A stretch of 64,000 nt of DNA from Epiperipatus broadwayi (lineage: Eukaryota > Onychophora > Udeonychophora > Euonychophora > Peripatidae), in NCBI GenBank assembly GCA_028023455.1, contig JAQFVV010012441.1:1239911-1303910 (forward strand), read 5' to 3'. The notes beneath the pieces were generated by a model, which saw nothing but the letters and a program-made list of their open reading frames with translations, made no database searches and was not told where the DNA came from. Below are positions 46,594 through 56,800 of this stretch, piece after piece; position 1 is the first letter of the stretch; every line of letters starts with the position of its first letter. The translations under genes and the position numbers were made by a program.

Positions 46594-46815
46594 TTGCCTG
46601 AAGTCTATCAATTGATAGAGACTGAATGGAGAAGACTGAAAGCCAACAGTTACCTGATAAATACTTTTCCCAAAAATGTCAATAAGACATTATACTACTC
46701 TATTATGGACATGATTATAATGGACCAGCTTCCAAGAGATTCCAGTGCTAATTGGCTTCTGAAGGATAATCTTGCTATGATTTTATATGGCACAAAGTTT
46801 CTGCATGGTATATAT
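46594..46815 (+). CDS. Unrecognised 70-codon open stretch, possible exon or element relic
   Basis: A frame beginning at a TTG reads VYQLIETEWRRLKANSYLI, then DMIIMDQLPRDSSANWLL and ILYGTKFLHG before running into a TA microsatellite. Amino-acid composition is protein-like and less Ile/Asn/Lys-biased than random frames here. I do not recognise a family. It lies just outside the left end of the inverted PLE pair. It could be a piece of a host exon or of another element; there is no start codon or splice evidence. Confidence 0.2.
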
Positions 46816-46828
46816 ATATATATATATA

Positions 46829-46985
46829 TTGTAATTATAATTGAAATAATATTTTTAAACGGTTTATAAACAATTCAAACAATCTTTAAATCCACAGAAG
46901 TACTTTTGGTTACTTTCAAACCTGCCTCAACTGCTATTAAATTCAAAAACTAAAAGCGGAAGCAAACGTCATCAATTCAAATTCC
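46829..46985 (-). repeat. 3' pseudo-LTR of the minus-strand PLE
   Basis: It matches the central and right pseudo-LTRs from TTTGAATTGATGACGTTTGC (minus sense) to CAATTATAATTACAA. About 45 terminal bases present in the other copies are missing where it meets a TA microsatellite. Its hammerhead-like segment reads AACCAAAAGTAC where the others have AACCGAAAGTAC. Confidence 0.85.
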
Positions 46986-46992
46986 ACGAATC

Positions 46993-49323
46993 TCATATTT
47001 TAATGTTAGAAGCTTGTCGATTTATCAAATGTGTTTTATTCCTGTTTATAAAAATTGCCTCTTTAATTTTTCTTTTACTATGGTTTCTCTCTTCATGAAA
47101 AATTTTCACATTTTCAAAATTAAATTTAAATTTATGTTTACATGTTTTTTCATGATCAAAGAAAAATGAAGAAGATATTAAATCACCATTATTTTTATTT
47201 TTTACACGCTTATATAACAATTCGTGTTCCTTCAACCTTTTCTCAATGTTGCACCTAGATTCACCTATATATGATAGCATACAATCACAAAAAATTTGAT
47301 ATATGACATTACTTTTTTGCTTGATAGGTATGACATCCTTAGAATTATTAACTAATTTGTTAATATTGTTTGGAACATAGAATGAAACATTAAATACATT
47401 CTTATATAAATCCTTAAAAAATTTTACTTGTGGATTTGAAATAAATGGAATAGATATCCATTTTTTATTATTAATCTTCATTTCTTTTAAATTATAATTT
47501 TTTTTAAATTGACTTAAAGTATTGTTTATTTGTTCCATTTTATAACCAACATCAAGCAATTCCTTGGCAAATATCTCAATATTTTTCAATTTATCACTTT
47601 GGTAATGACATAATTTTTCATTTCGAAACAAAAAAGATTTAAAACTTGCCATCTTATGCATCATTGGTACTTTTGATTTAAAATTTATATATCCTCTTTT
47701 TTGCAATGGCTTAATTATTAGTTTATAATTTAATATACTGTTATCTCTTGTGATCATTAAATCTAAATAGTTAATCTTATAATCCTGTTCTTTTTCAATA
47801 GTCCATTTCAAGCCATTCAATTTATTTAATTCCTCTATAAGCAAATTTATACTATTAATGTTTCCACAGACAAAAACATCATCCACATATCTTTTGTAAA
47901 TTTTAATATCTCCAAAAATACACATATTTAAAATATTACTCTCATATGTAGATAAAACGAAATTGCAAACTTGTGCAACTACAGGCAATCCCATAGGCCA
48001 ACCTTTGGTCATTTTATAATATTGACCTTCAAAAGATGCAACAATGTTATCATTAAAAAATTTTAAAGAGTCAATGATAAATTTTATCATATATTTACAA
48101 ATATTTTTATTTTTTAATGCATGTTCAATTATTTTTATGGAATTCATTCTATCAATAGATCCATACATTTCTGTAACATCCAATGAAGCAATAATATCAT
48201 TTTCATCAATAATTAAATTTTTAATACTATTTACAAAGTCAAATGATGAAGCAATAGTATTTTCTCCAAATCCTAAAAAGTCTTGTAAAAGTTTACCAAT
48301 ATATTTAGAAGACTGATATATAAAGGAACCACCAAAATCTATCATTACTCGCAAAGGATTACCTTCTTTATGTAATTTTATATTTGCAAAAATACGAGGA
48401 CATATAGCACAAGAAGGATATATCATATAGTATACATTATTATTTAAAACTTTATTTTTAGCAATTTTTAAAATATTGTTAATAAATTTTATTCTTTGAC
48501 CATCCATATTATAATCTTCAATCAAAAAGAAACCAAGTTTGTCCATTTGCATTTTAATTTTATTAATATATTGATATTTCGTCAACAAACACATACGTAA
48601 ACCTTTGTCCTCTTTCAAACAAATCATATCATCAATCTTCAATTTATGTTTAAATTCCGATATAGCCAATTGCCATGATTTATCATAAGGTATTGTATCA
48701 AATCTATTGCAATTAATTTTCTTAATAATATCATCAGCAAAATTATCATTACCAGGAATCATTTCAAATGTATTTTGAACAGCTGCAATTAGTTCCAAAT
48801 TATAATCTTTCCAAATACCACCAACGTATTTAGCTCCATGACTTAAAACGTATTTCTGAATTAAATGTATCCTATTATTTGATAAATTAACAAAGTTTAA
48901 ATCCTTATAAGCGTGTGGATATCGCTTATTAAATAAAAAATCAATTTTTTTCTCAAATTTGTTATATAATTTACGTTCAATTACTTTAAATCCATTTTCA
49001 CAAATAATTTTATATTCGTTCCAGGCATACCATTCATTTAAAATGATTAAATGTTCAATTGCTTTCAAATATTTACGAATATCAAAAAGTTCCTTTTTAC
49101 AACTTTTAATAATATTATTTAAAATAATCAATTTTAATTTATCCAAACATTTTGGTATTAAATTTATACAGCTGTTCAATTTTATATTACAACAATTCGG
49201 GAATATCTGAAAAATTTTACAAACCTTGAAAAAACGAAGTTTGCACTTCAGCTTAATAATCTTTTTACATTGTCTCCGCCATTCCTTAACGATCCACCGT
49301 TTTCTAAAATTACTTGAAACCAT
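46993..49323 (-). CDS. Penelope-like element protein: reverse transcriptase plus GIY-YIG endonuclease, intact
   Basis: The protein has 776 residues, close to full length for endonuclease-bearing PLEs, from ATG at 49323. The N-terminal 250 residues are basic and Lys/Ile-rich. RT core: KLHKEGNPLRVMIDFGGS (about 315-335), motif A LDVTEMYGSID (about 381), motif B KGWPMGLPVVAQ (about 440), motif C YVDDVFV (about 479), then INYLDLMI and the KSKVPMMHKMAS block. The GIY-YIG domain starts at about 672: VIYQIFCDC, SYIGESRCN, RLKEH and, near the end, RKIKEAIFINRNK, where the Glu is the expected metal ligand. All catalytic residues are present except that the first Gly of GIY is Asn. No frameshift or stop. 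Relative to the plus copy, TGA replaces CGA after NIKI, removing about eight residues (RDSWNLN). It is probably recently active. Confidence 0.93.
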   Translation of the reverse strand: MVSSNFRKRWIVKEWRRQCKKIIKLKCKLRFFKVCKIFQIFPNCCNIKLNSCINLIPKCLDKLKLIILNNIIKSCKKELFDIRKYLKAIEHLIILNEWYAWNEYKIICENGFKVIERKLYNKFEKKIDFLFNKRYPHAYKDLNFVNLSNNRIHLIQKYVLSHGAKYVGGIWKDYNLELIAAVQNTFEMIPGNDNFADDIIKKINCNRFDTIPYDKSWQLAISEFKHKLKIDDMICLKEDKGLRMCLLTKYQYINKIKMQMDKLGFFLIEDYNMDGQRIKFINNILKIAKNKVLNNNVYYMIYPSCAICPRIFANIKLHKEGNPLRVMIDFGGSFIYQSSKYIGKLLQDFLGFGENTIASSFDFVNSIKNLIIDENDIIASLDVTEMYGSIDRMNSIKIIEHALKNKNICKYMIKFIIDSLKFFNDNIVASFEGQYYKMTKGWPMGLPVVAQVCNFVLSTYESNILNMCIFGDIKIYKRYVDDVFVCGNINSINLLIEELNKLNGLKWTIEKEQDYKINYLDLMITRDNSILNYKLIIKPLQKRGYINFKSKVPMMHKMASFKSFLFRNEKLCHYQSDKLKNIEIFAKELLDVGYKMEQINNTLSQFKKNYNLKEMKINNKKWISIPFISNPQVKFFKDLYKNVFNVSFYVPNNINKLVNNSKDVIPIKQKSNVIYQIFCDCMLSYIGESRCNIEKRLKEHELLYKRVKNKNNGDLISSSFFFDHEKTCKHKFKFNFENVKIFHEERNHSKRKIKEAIFINRNKTHLINRQASNIKI

Positions 49324-49505
49324 TATGTTAAATATATGTAAAATAAATAAAAATATCCGTTAATTAAAAATAATATTGTAATTATAATTGAAATAATATT
49401 TTTAAACGGTTTATAAACAATTCAAACAATCTTTAAATCCGCAGAAGTACTTTCGGTTACTTTCAAACCTGCCTCAACTGCTATTAAATTCAAAAACTAA
49501 AAGCG
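49324..49505 (-). repeat. Central pseudo-LTR, 5' of the minus PLE
   Basis: The full-length terminal repeat leads directly to the ATG of the minus copy; AACATA precedes the ATG. It contains, in minus sense, AGCAG, TTGAGGC, A, GGTT...AACC, GAAA, GTACTT, CTGC: a hammerhead-like layout (helix I GCAG/CTGC, helix II GGTT/AACC). The core differs from CUGANGA at its first and last bases, so canonical activity is doubtful. Confidence 0.8.
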
Positions 49506-51810
49506 GAGACAATGTAAAAAGATTATTAAGCTGAAGTGCAAACTTCGTTTTTTCAAGGTTTGTAAAATTTTTCAGATATTCCCGAATTGTTGTAATATAA
49601 AATTGAACAGCTGTATAAATTTAATACCAAAATGTTTGGATAAATTAAAATTGATTATTTTAAATAATATTATTAAAAGTTGTAAAAAGGAACTTTTTGA
49701 TATTCGTAAATATTTGAAAGCAATTGAACATTTAATCATTTTAAATGAATGGTATGCCTGGAACGAATATAAAATTATTTGTGAAAATGGATTTAAAGTA
49801 ATTGAACGTAAATTATATAACAAATTTGAGAAAAAAGTTGATTTTTTATTTAATAAGCGATATCCACACGCTTATAAGGATTTAAACTTTGTTAATTTAT
49901 CAAATAATAGGATACATTTAATTCAGAAATACGTTTTAAGTCATGGAGCTAAATACGTTGGTGGTATTTGGAAAGATTATAATTTGGAACTAATTGCAGC
50001 TGTTCAAAATACATTTGAAATGATTCCTGGTAATGATAATTTTGCTGATGATATTATTAAGAAAATTAATTGCAATAGATTTGATACAATACCTTATGAT
50101 AAATCATGGCAATTGGCTATATCGGAATTTAAACGTAAATTGAAGATTGATGATATGATTTGTTTGAAAGAGGACAAAGGTTTACGTATGTGTTTGTTGA
50201 CGAAATATCAATATATTAATAAAATTAAAATGCAAATGGACAAACTTGGTTTCTTTTTGATTGAAGATTATAATATGGATGGTCAAAGAATAAAATTTAT
50301 TAACAATATTTTAAAAATTGCTAAAAATAAAGTTTTAAATAATAATGTATACTATATGATATATCCTTCTTGTGCTATATGTCCTCGTATTTTTGCAAAT
50401 ATAAAATTACATAAAGAAGGTAATCCTTTGCGAGTAATGATAGATTTTGGTGGTTCCTTTATATATCAGTCTTCTAAATATATTGGTAAACTTTTACAAG
50501 ACTTTTTAGGATTTGGAGAAAATACTATTGCTTCATCATTTGACTTTGTAAATAGTATTAAAAATTTAATTATTGATGAAAATGATATTATTGCTTCATT
50601 GGATGTTACAGAAATGTATGGATCTATTGATAGAATGAATTCCATAAAAATAATTGAACATGCATTAAAAAATAAAAATATTTGTAAATATATGATAAAA
50701 TTTATCATTGACTCTTTAAAATTTTTTAATGATAACATTGTTGCATCTTTTGAAGGTCAATATTATAAAATGACCAAAGGTTGGCCTATGGGATTGCCTG
50801 TAGTTGCACAAGTTTGCAATTTCGTTTTATCTACATATGAGAGTAATATTTTAAATATGTGTATTTTTGGAGATATTAAAATTTACAAAAGATATGTGGA
50901 TGATGTTTTTGTCTGTGGAAACATTAATAGTATAAATTTGCTTATAGAGGAATTAAATAAATTGAATGGCTTGAAATGGACTATTGAAAAAGAACAGGAT
51001 TATAAGATTAACTATTTAGATTTAATGATCACAAGAGATAACAGTATATTAAATTATAAACTAATAATTAAGCCATTGCAAAAAAGAGGATATATAAATT
51101 TTAAATCAAAAGTACCAATGATGCATAAGATGGCAAGTTTTAAATCTTTTTTGTTTCGAAATGAAAAATTATGTCGTTACCAAAGTGATAAATTGAAAAA
51201 TATTGAGATATTTGCCAAGGAATTGCTTGATGTTGGTTATAAAATGGAACAAATAAACAATACTTTAAGTCAATTTAAAAAAAATTATAATTTAAAAGAA
51301 ATGAAGATTAATAATAAAAAATGGATATCTATTCCATTTATTTCAAATCCACAAGTAAAATTTTTTAAGGATTTATATAAGAATGTATTTAATGTTTCAT
51401 TCTACGTTCCAAACAATATTAACAAATTAGTTAATAATTCTAAGGATGTCATACCTATCAAGCAAAAAAGTAATGTCATATATCAAATTTTTTGTGATTG
51501 TATGCTATCATATATAGGTGAATCTAGGTGCAACATTGAGAAAAGATTGAAGGAACACGAATTGTTATATAAGCGTGTAAAAAATAAAAATAATGGTGAT
51601 TTAATATCTTCTTCAGTTTTCTTTGATCATGAAAAAACATGTAAACATAAATTTAAATTTAATTTTGAAAATGTGAAAATTCTTCATGAAGAGAGAAACC
51701 ATAGTAAAAGAAAAATTAAAGAGGCAATTTTTATAAACAGGAATAAAACACATTTGATAAATCAACAAGCTTCTAACATTAAAATACGAGATTCGTGGAA
51801 TTTGAATTGA
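49501..51810 (+). CDS. Penelope-like element protein, 5'-truncated copy without a start codon
   Basis: The frame is open from the junction codon AAG at 49501 to TGA at 51808-51810. It encodes the same RT (LDVTEMYGSID, KGWPMGLP, YVDDVFV) and GIY-YIG (VIYQIFCDC, SYIGES, RLKEH) domains as the minus copy and ends with the longer C-terminus RDSWNLN. It lacks the first 18 or so residues including the ATG. A TAA in the pseudo-LTR lies directly before 49501, and the next in-frame Met is over 150 codons in. Differences include Ile/Val, His/Arg twice, Phe/Val, Phe/Leu and Arg/Gln. It is coding-intact but untranslatable from its own start. Confidence 0.9.
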   Translation, partial: KRRQCKKIIKLKCKLRFFKVCKIFQIFPNCCNIKLNSCINLIPKCLDKLKLIILNNIIKSCKKELFDIRKYLKAIEHLIILNEWYAWNEYKIICENGFKVIERKLYNKFEKKVDFLFNKRYPHAYKDLNFVNLSNNRIHLIQKYVLSHGAKYVGGIWKDYNLELIAAVQNTFEMIPGNDNFADDIIKKINCNRFDTIPYDKSWQLAISEFKRKLKIDDMICLKEDKGLRMCLLTKYQYINKIKMQMDKLGFFLIEDYNMDGQRIKFINNILKIAKNKVLNNNVYYMIYPSCAICPRIFANIKLHKEGNPLRVMIDFGGSFIYQSSKYIGKLLQDFLGFGENTIASSFDFVNSIKNLIIDENDIIASLDVTEMYGSIDRMNSIKIIEHALKNKNICKYMIKFIIDSLKFFNDNIVASFEGQYYKMTKGWPMGLPVVAQVCNFVLSTYESNILNMCIFGDIKIYKRYVDDVFVCGNINSINLLIEELNKLNGLKWTIEKEQDYKINYLDLMITRDNSILNYKLIIKPLQKRGYINFKSKVPMMHKMASFKSFLFRNEKLCRYQSDKLKNIEIFAKELLDVGYKMEQINNTLSQFKKNYNLKEMKINNKKWISIPFISNPQVKFFKDLYKNVFNVSFYVPNNINKLVNNSKDVIPIKQKSNVIYQIFCDCMLSYIGESRCNIEKRLKEHELLYKRVKNKNNGDLISSSVFFDHEKTCKHKFKFNFENVKILHEERNHSKRKIKEAIFINRNKTHLINQQASNIKIRDSWNLN

Positions 51811-51997
51811 TGACGTTTGCTTCCGCTTTTAGTTTTTGAATTTAATAGCAGTTGAGACAGGTTTGAAAGTAACCGAAAGTACTTCTGCGGATTTAAAGAT
51901 TGTTTGAATTGTTTATAAACCGTTTAAAAATATTATTTCAATTATAATTACAATATTATTTTTAATTAACGGATATTTTTATTTATTTTACATATAT
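51811..51997 (+). repeat. 3' pseudo-LTR of the plus-strand PLE
   Basis: It follows the stop codon and matches the central copy through TTTTAATTAACGGATATT to ACATATAT, then a TA-run. The hammerhead-like layout lies at 51848-51888: GCAG, TTGAGAC, A, GGTT...AACC, GAAA, GTACTT, CTGC. The core deviates from consensus at three positions. Confidence 0.85.
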
Positions 51998-52970
51998 ATA
52001 TATATGACATTTTGTGGGTTCATTCATGTTAAATCTGTTTAAATATTAATGTACTGATGTTTTGACTTGATTGCACAAATCATCTACTGAGTGATAAATG
52101 ATAGAAAGATGGTTGTAGAGTCACTACAACCACTTATTTAAAAAAACCCATTAACTCTTATAATGCATGACTCGTCTAAAAATGAGAAGATTTGACATCA
52201 CTCTAAATTGGCTACTTTTTATCCCATGTATACATATGTTACGTCATTAGAAAGAAAATCAAAAGTTCTGTAAGATAGTGCCCTCTTCAGAGTTATTTTA
52301 CAAGTAAAAAATCAATAAAAATGACCATATATGTCAAACAAAACCAAAGCACCGCCTCCTCACCAACTTTTCTTGAATCTTATTGACTGTCCCACTTCTG
52401 TCAGAAAGGGTAATGGCTGCCAAAAAGTAAAAAGTTACGTTCGTTTTGATTTTTATTACAAAAATGATAAATGAATGTTTAAAACATTTTAAACAATATT
52501 TGAATTGAATTGCAAATTATTATTGATAAAATAATACTAAAAATCAAATTATTTTAGAAAAATAGTTAAGATATTACCAAGAATTATTTATTTATTGCTA
52601 CATATTGATCGTAACATAAAGTGAAAAAAAAAAGATTGCGTCAGCAATCTTTTTTGGTTGGTTGAATAGCGGTTACTTTTATTTCACCGCAATTGAATAT
52701 TTTTTAAATTATAAATCAAATTTTATTTTTGAAAAGATTTTCGTTTCCTTTCGTAATCTGAAAATTCAGTAATATACTTTTTACAAATGAAACTAACGTA
52801 TTTATATTATTAAAAGTGATCTATTTTAACAATAGATTTTGTTAAAGTTGTGAGTTGGCCAATTACAAGTTTTGATTTTTAACTCATTCGGCCAATTATA
52901 TAATCATCGTTCAAAAGGTTAAAAGTCTACCAATAGCAAAAATGTTAAATTAAAATATTTTTAAAAAAAA

Positions 52971-52972
<2 letters not shown>
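51998..52972. other. Intergenic sequence with a short strong hairpin
   Basis: AAAAAGATTGC and GCAATCTTTTT around GTCA at about 52628-52655 form an 11-bp or longer hairpin. GGCCAATTA occurs twice (about 52857 and 52890). No protein-like frame was seen. Confidence 0.45.
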
Positions 52973-53017
<45 letters not shown>

Positions 53018-53026
53018 GTATATATC

Positions 53027-53072
<46 letters not shown>
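52973..53072. repeat. Compound microsatellite (TC)n then (TA)n
   Basis: TC units run to about 53000, then two TA-runs separated by TGTATATATCTATAATTT. Confidence 0.97.
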
Positions 53073-53074
<2 letters not shown>

Positions 53075-53717
53075 GACCTTTTATTTAGGTCCCTGTATTT
53101 AATAATCCAAAATTTTAAATAATAATGATATATCTAGAATGATAATCTTAATGAGTGGCTTTCAATAAAGACTGTTTTGGATGCACTAGGAAATTGCTAG
53201 AGTGGAGATGAGATTTCAAACTCAGTCTAACTGTGACTAAACTAAAATAACAATCTAAAAGTATTGTTATTAATTGGGAGATAAATATACTGCTATTTTA
53301 TTATTGTTGAATAGCAATTGAAATAAATAAATAATTAAATCAAATTTGTAAGCCTTGTAAAATGAATCATTACAGTAAATTACTTAAGCATATTTTTTAT
53401 GTAATAAATCTAAAGTTGTCTTGAATCATTATGGGTAGTTATTAAAAATGAAGCCAGAGGGGGTAATATTAATTATTCACACTAAGATTATTGGTTTTAA
53501 TTGCTCCCACAATCCATTGTAAAAACAGGCTATATATGATCTAACCAAGTTGTAGGGGGGGGGGTTGATTAAGAAAAACAAGAACTAAGCAACCACAGAC
53601 CTCAATTCTGATCTAAAATAGAGAGAAAAAAATTAAAAATCAGAAAATTCTGGAATCTAATTGAATGGAATTATAATATCTTGCTATCTAGAAATGCTGG
53701 AATAAATCTAAAAACCT
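53073..53717. other. Intergenic sequence, nothing recognised
   Basis: A G-run lies at about 53556-53564. No frame or repeat was recognised. Confidence 0.45.
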
Positions 53718-53816
53718 TGCTATCATTTTAAGCACCACTTCCACGATCGCATAGTTTCTAGGATTCATACTGGAGAAGGAAATGAAAGCCATGGGGATAA
53801 GTCTTTATTTAAATAA
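53718..53816 (+). pseudogene. C2H2 zinc-finger relic
   Basis: A 33-codon frame reads HDRIVSRIHTGEGNESHGDKS before TAA. RIHTGE is the classic linker between tandem C2H2 fingers, and the following 12 residues align with the start of the next finger (KPY-x-C-x2-CGKSF) with both zinc Cys lost (to Ser and Gly/Asp). The flanks show no further finger. It is a decayed fragment of a multi-finger gene, possibly processed. The zinc ligands are too eroded for function. Confidence 0.5.
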
Positions 53817-56800
53817 GTATTGCTTCAAACCCAGAAAAATTCAAGAAAAAGTAAACTTTTGCTTTTATGTTATTCATATTTTTAAAATATCTTCTTTGAA
53901 AATGATGCACAAATTATTTATAAGTAAACTAAAAAGTTGATAATGTTTGTATTTTCACGCCATTAGTAAATATAAAGCAGAACAGATGTTTGTTTGAAAA
54001 TTGTAATTTCAAGAAAATAAATTCAAAATAGTTTTAAAGAGAGATTTCAGAATATATTACAAATAAAATTAAAAGTCATTTTATATCATATAATGTTAAT
54101 AAAGTTTAAAAAAATAATTGCATGATTTTATTCTTACTTCTCATCTGCCTATTTTTCATCATGCCAATTTTGTGTAATGTTAGAAATAAATGATTACAGA
54201 TTCATTAAAATGTTGAAGATATCATATTTATAATTTGATAAATTATTGTTAATATCGCTAATCATATCATGCTTTGCTGATAAAAATGGAACAAAATAAT
54301 TATTTGCTTATAAAAGTTTTCTGTGCAATGCGTATAAGTAAGATTTTTAAAATGGTTTAAAAATACCCTGACTGTTTAAAGATTGTGACATATATATTAC
54401 CACGGAAGAAAGAATAGAACTAACAAAGAATTTTAAAAAAGATAAATATGTTAAGTGTAATAAAATTCTACTCATTTTCAAGGAAAATTATCTGGATTTT
54501 AAATGTAAATAAATGATTCTTGTTATACTCATTTGAAACACTTACAGAATAAATCAATAAAGGTCTTAAAAAAAGTTTGTTTTGAAGATTACAATAACTT
54601 AAAGAATTATTCAGGAAAGTTATCTAGAGAAAAATAAATAAACTTATCCTTTTAAGTCTTCTACAATTGGAAGTGTGAATTTTAATTGCCTTATTAATTA
54701 TCGGTACAGAAACCATCAAATAATTTTTGCCTTTGGATAAGTGGTGAATATTGCATTATTATACATCCAACAGGATAATAAACATATATATGTGTTATCT
54801 GGAATATTTGCTCATCATAATATCAGTTATTATCAGTTCAACTCACAAAGATGAAATAACTTGGACAAAATATATAAAATTTAATGGAAGAAAACATTTG
54901 TTTATTAATTTTTTTTATTACTGCTGTGTTATGTATATTACTTACATAATGTGTTATTTGGGAATTTTGTTTTTTCAAACATATATATTTTATTGTGTCA
55001 TGAAAAATATATATACATTGAGTTAAAGAAGAAAATGTGTAAAATATATACATCTATTACATGTATTTTTTTTTAGTTAGGGGAAAAACATGAGATTATA
55101 TATATATATCGGTTATCTAGAAAGAGTTGAGAGAGATCTTTACTTCTCTCATATTTTAAAACAGATTTTGATGTATTTTATTAAAGGTAAACAAACAAAG
55201 ATTTTGTCAAAGATGCTAGAATGGCCAGATTATTTTCTTATATAAAAGCAAATTTGATATAAACCTTTTTCATTTTGTAATTTTGTATAGAAATGAACTT
55301 GTCCACTTTGAATACAAATACAGGTTTGATCTTTATTACTTAAATACATTGTGCTCTCTCTAACAAAAGTATAGTTGTTATTGTAAATAATTAATGATCA
55401 TTTGATATCTATATTTTGGTTTGTCTATTGATACATTAATGGTTCTGCATTGTGATATGGAGTATGTATATCTCCACTGATATTGTTGGTATTGTTTTAT
55501 CTTGCTATAATATTGAGAATGATTAGTGACAGTTTTTAGCTGATAGGATGTTCCAATAGAATGGCATCCAATAGATTAATATTAATATTAAACAGGGGTT
55601 GATGGAGAGTCACCTATTGCTGATTCCATGAGAGGAAAGATTGGTAGAGGCTAAGTAGTAATTAATGCTTGTTAGCATAAATAACCCTAAAGAAAGGATA
55701 TCCATGGTCTGAATTCTATTTTTTTGTGATGAGGTAAAGCCCACACATATGTATACCCATAAAGAGATAGCAGAATTAGTCATATTATTATACAACTGTC
55801 ATGTTGTTTTATAGAGCCTCCCTTTTTAGTGTTAAATCCCTCATGATGATATAGAGTTAGTTTTTACACCGTGTATGGCGAAGTATAGTAGTTCAAAAAT
55901 CATATAGCAAGTATAAAATAATGTTAAATTTAAGAACACTGATTTATCTGTAGTGTTAGCTTAATTGTTATAGTGTTTGATTATGTTGTAGAATTATTAT
56001 CAGTTATAGACAGATCAACTAAGATTATTAATAATGGTAGAATTTTTAGATGTAAAAGCAAGAGATACACATTGGCAGTGTGGATTCATCTTCATCAAAT
56101 AATGATTTGACAATAGATTGGTAAGATCAGAAGTATTCAATAATTAAGTTGTGGACATAGGTAATGTTGTAATGAGATCTATGTGTATTTGCTTTTGATG
56201 TTTATTCTTACTTTAATGCACTAAACCTATTCATTTCAAATTTGAATAGGTTATTAATTGTGCAGAATATGATAATTGCCCTTATCATATTCTGATAAAA
56301 GAAAGGGTTTTAGGAGAATGCAATACTTTATGAGTTTCTTTTAATTCTAAATTTAAATTTTGTGCATATCCTAAAGTTCTAAATATACTGTTAGTTGTAA
56401 TTTAAGTGCTAGTCAGCTTAAATAAGTTTCATTATCCTATTCTATAAAATAAGCTAAACCGTAAGAAGTGATACTTTAAATTTCATTTTATAAGCAGGTC
56501 GTATCATTTGCTGAGTATATAGTCAATGGGATACCAGGTATTTTCCCATCCATAAGTTCTTTTAATATATTAGCTTTGTTTCATGCCATGTCTGTGGGAT
56601 TTAAAAATTTGTAAATATTGTAAATAAAGTTTGTTGCATTTAAAAATTTATTTAGTTGCCTGTAATCTTATTGCTAATTACCACATATATACACTATTAT
56701 TGTTATTGCTATCAAACTATCAGAAGATTATAAATTAAAATCATCATTGACCAATATAGTACTATTAACTATATTATGCTATATCATAATAATTTTGGTA

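Larger units (their letters stand above)
46829..51997. mobile_element. Head-to-head pair of nearly identical Penelope-like elements
   Basis: Left to right: a 3' pseudo-LTR of the minus copy (46829-46985), its open frame (46993-49323), its 5' pseudo-LTR (49324-49505), the plus copy open frame (49501-51810) and its 3' pseudo-LTR (51811-51997). The coding arms are reverse complements with only a handful of amino-acid differences over 735 residues. At 49500 the pseudo-LTR end AAAGCGGA is fused to the plus copy at GGAGACAATG, sharing GCGGA. Pseudo-LTRs and partial, differently oriented neighbouring copies are known PLE traits. Both outer ends abut TA-runs. Confidence 0.92.

Noticed and set aside
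48044-50738. Antisense open frames of 80-90 codons inside both PLE copies
   Set aside because: They mirror the RT coding frame symmetrically in both copies and have no features of their own.
52626-52655. Intrinsic transcription terminator (stem followed by T-run)
   Set aside because: This is a bacterial-type signal; in this eukaryotic context it is just a short inverted repeat.
54751-55053. Hydrophobic 91-codon frame that could suggest a membrane protein
   Set aside because: Ile, Tyr, Cys and Phe richness is what random A+T-rich DNA gives; the opposite strand is equally open and there is no family motif.
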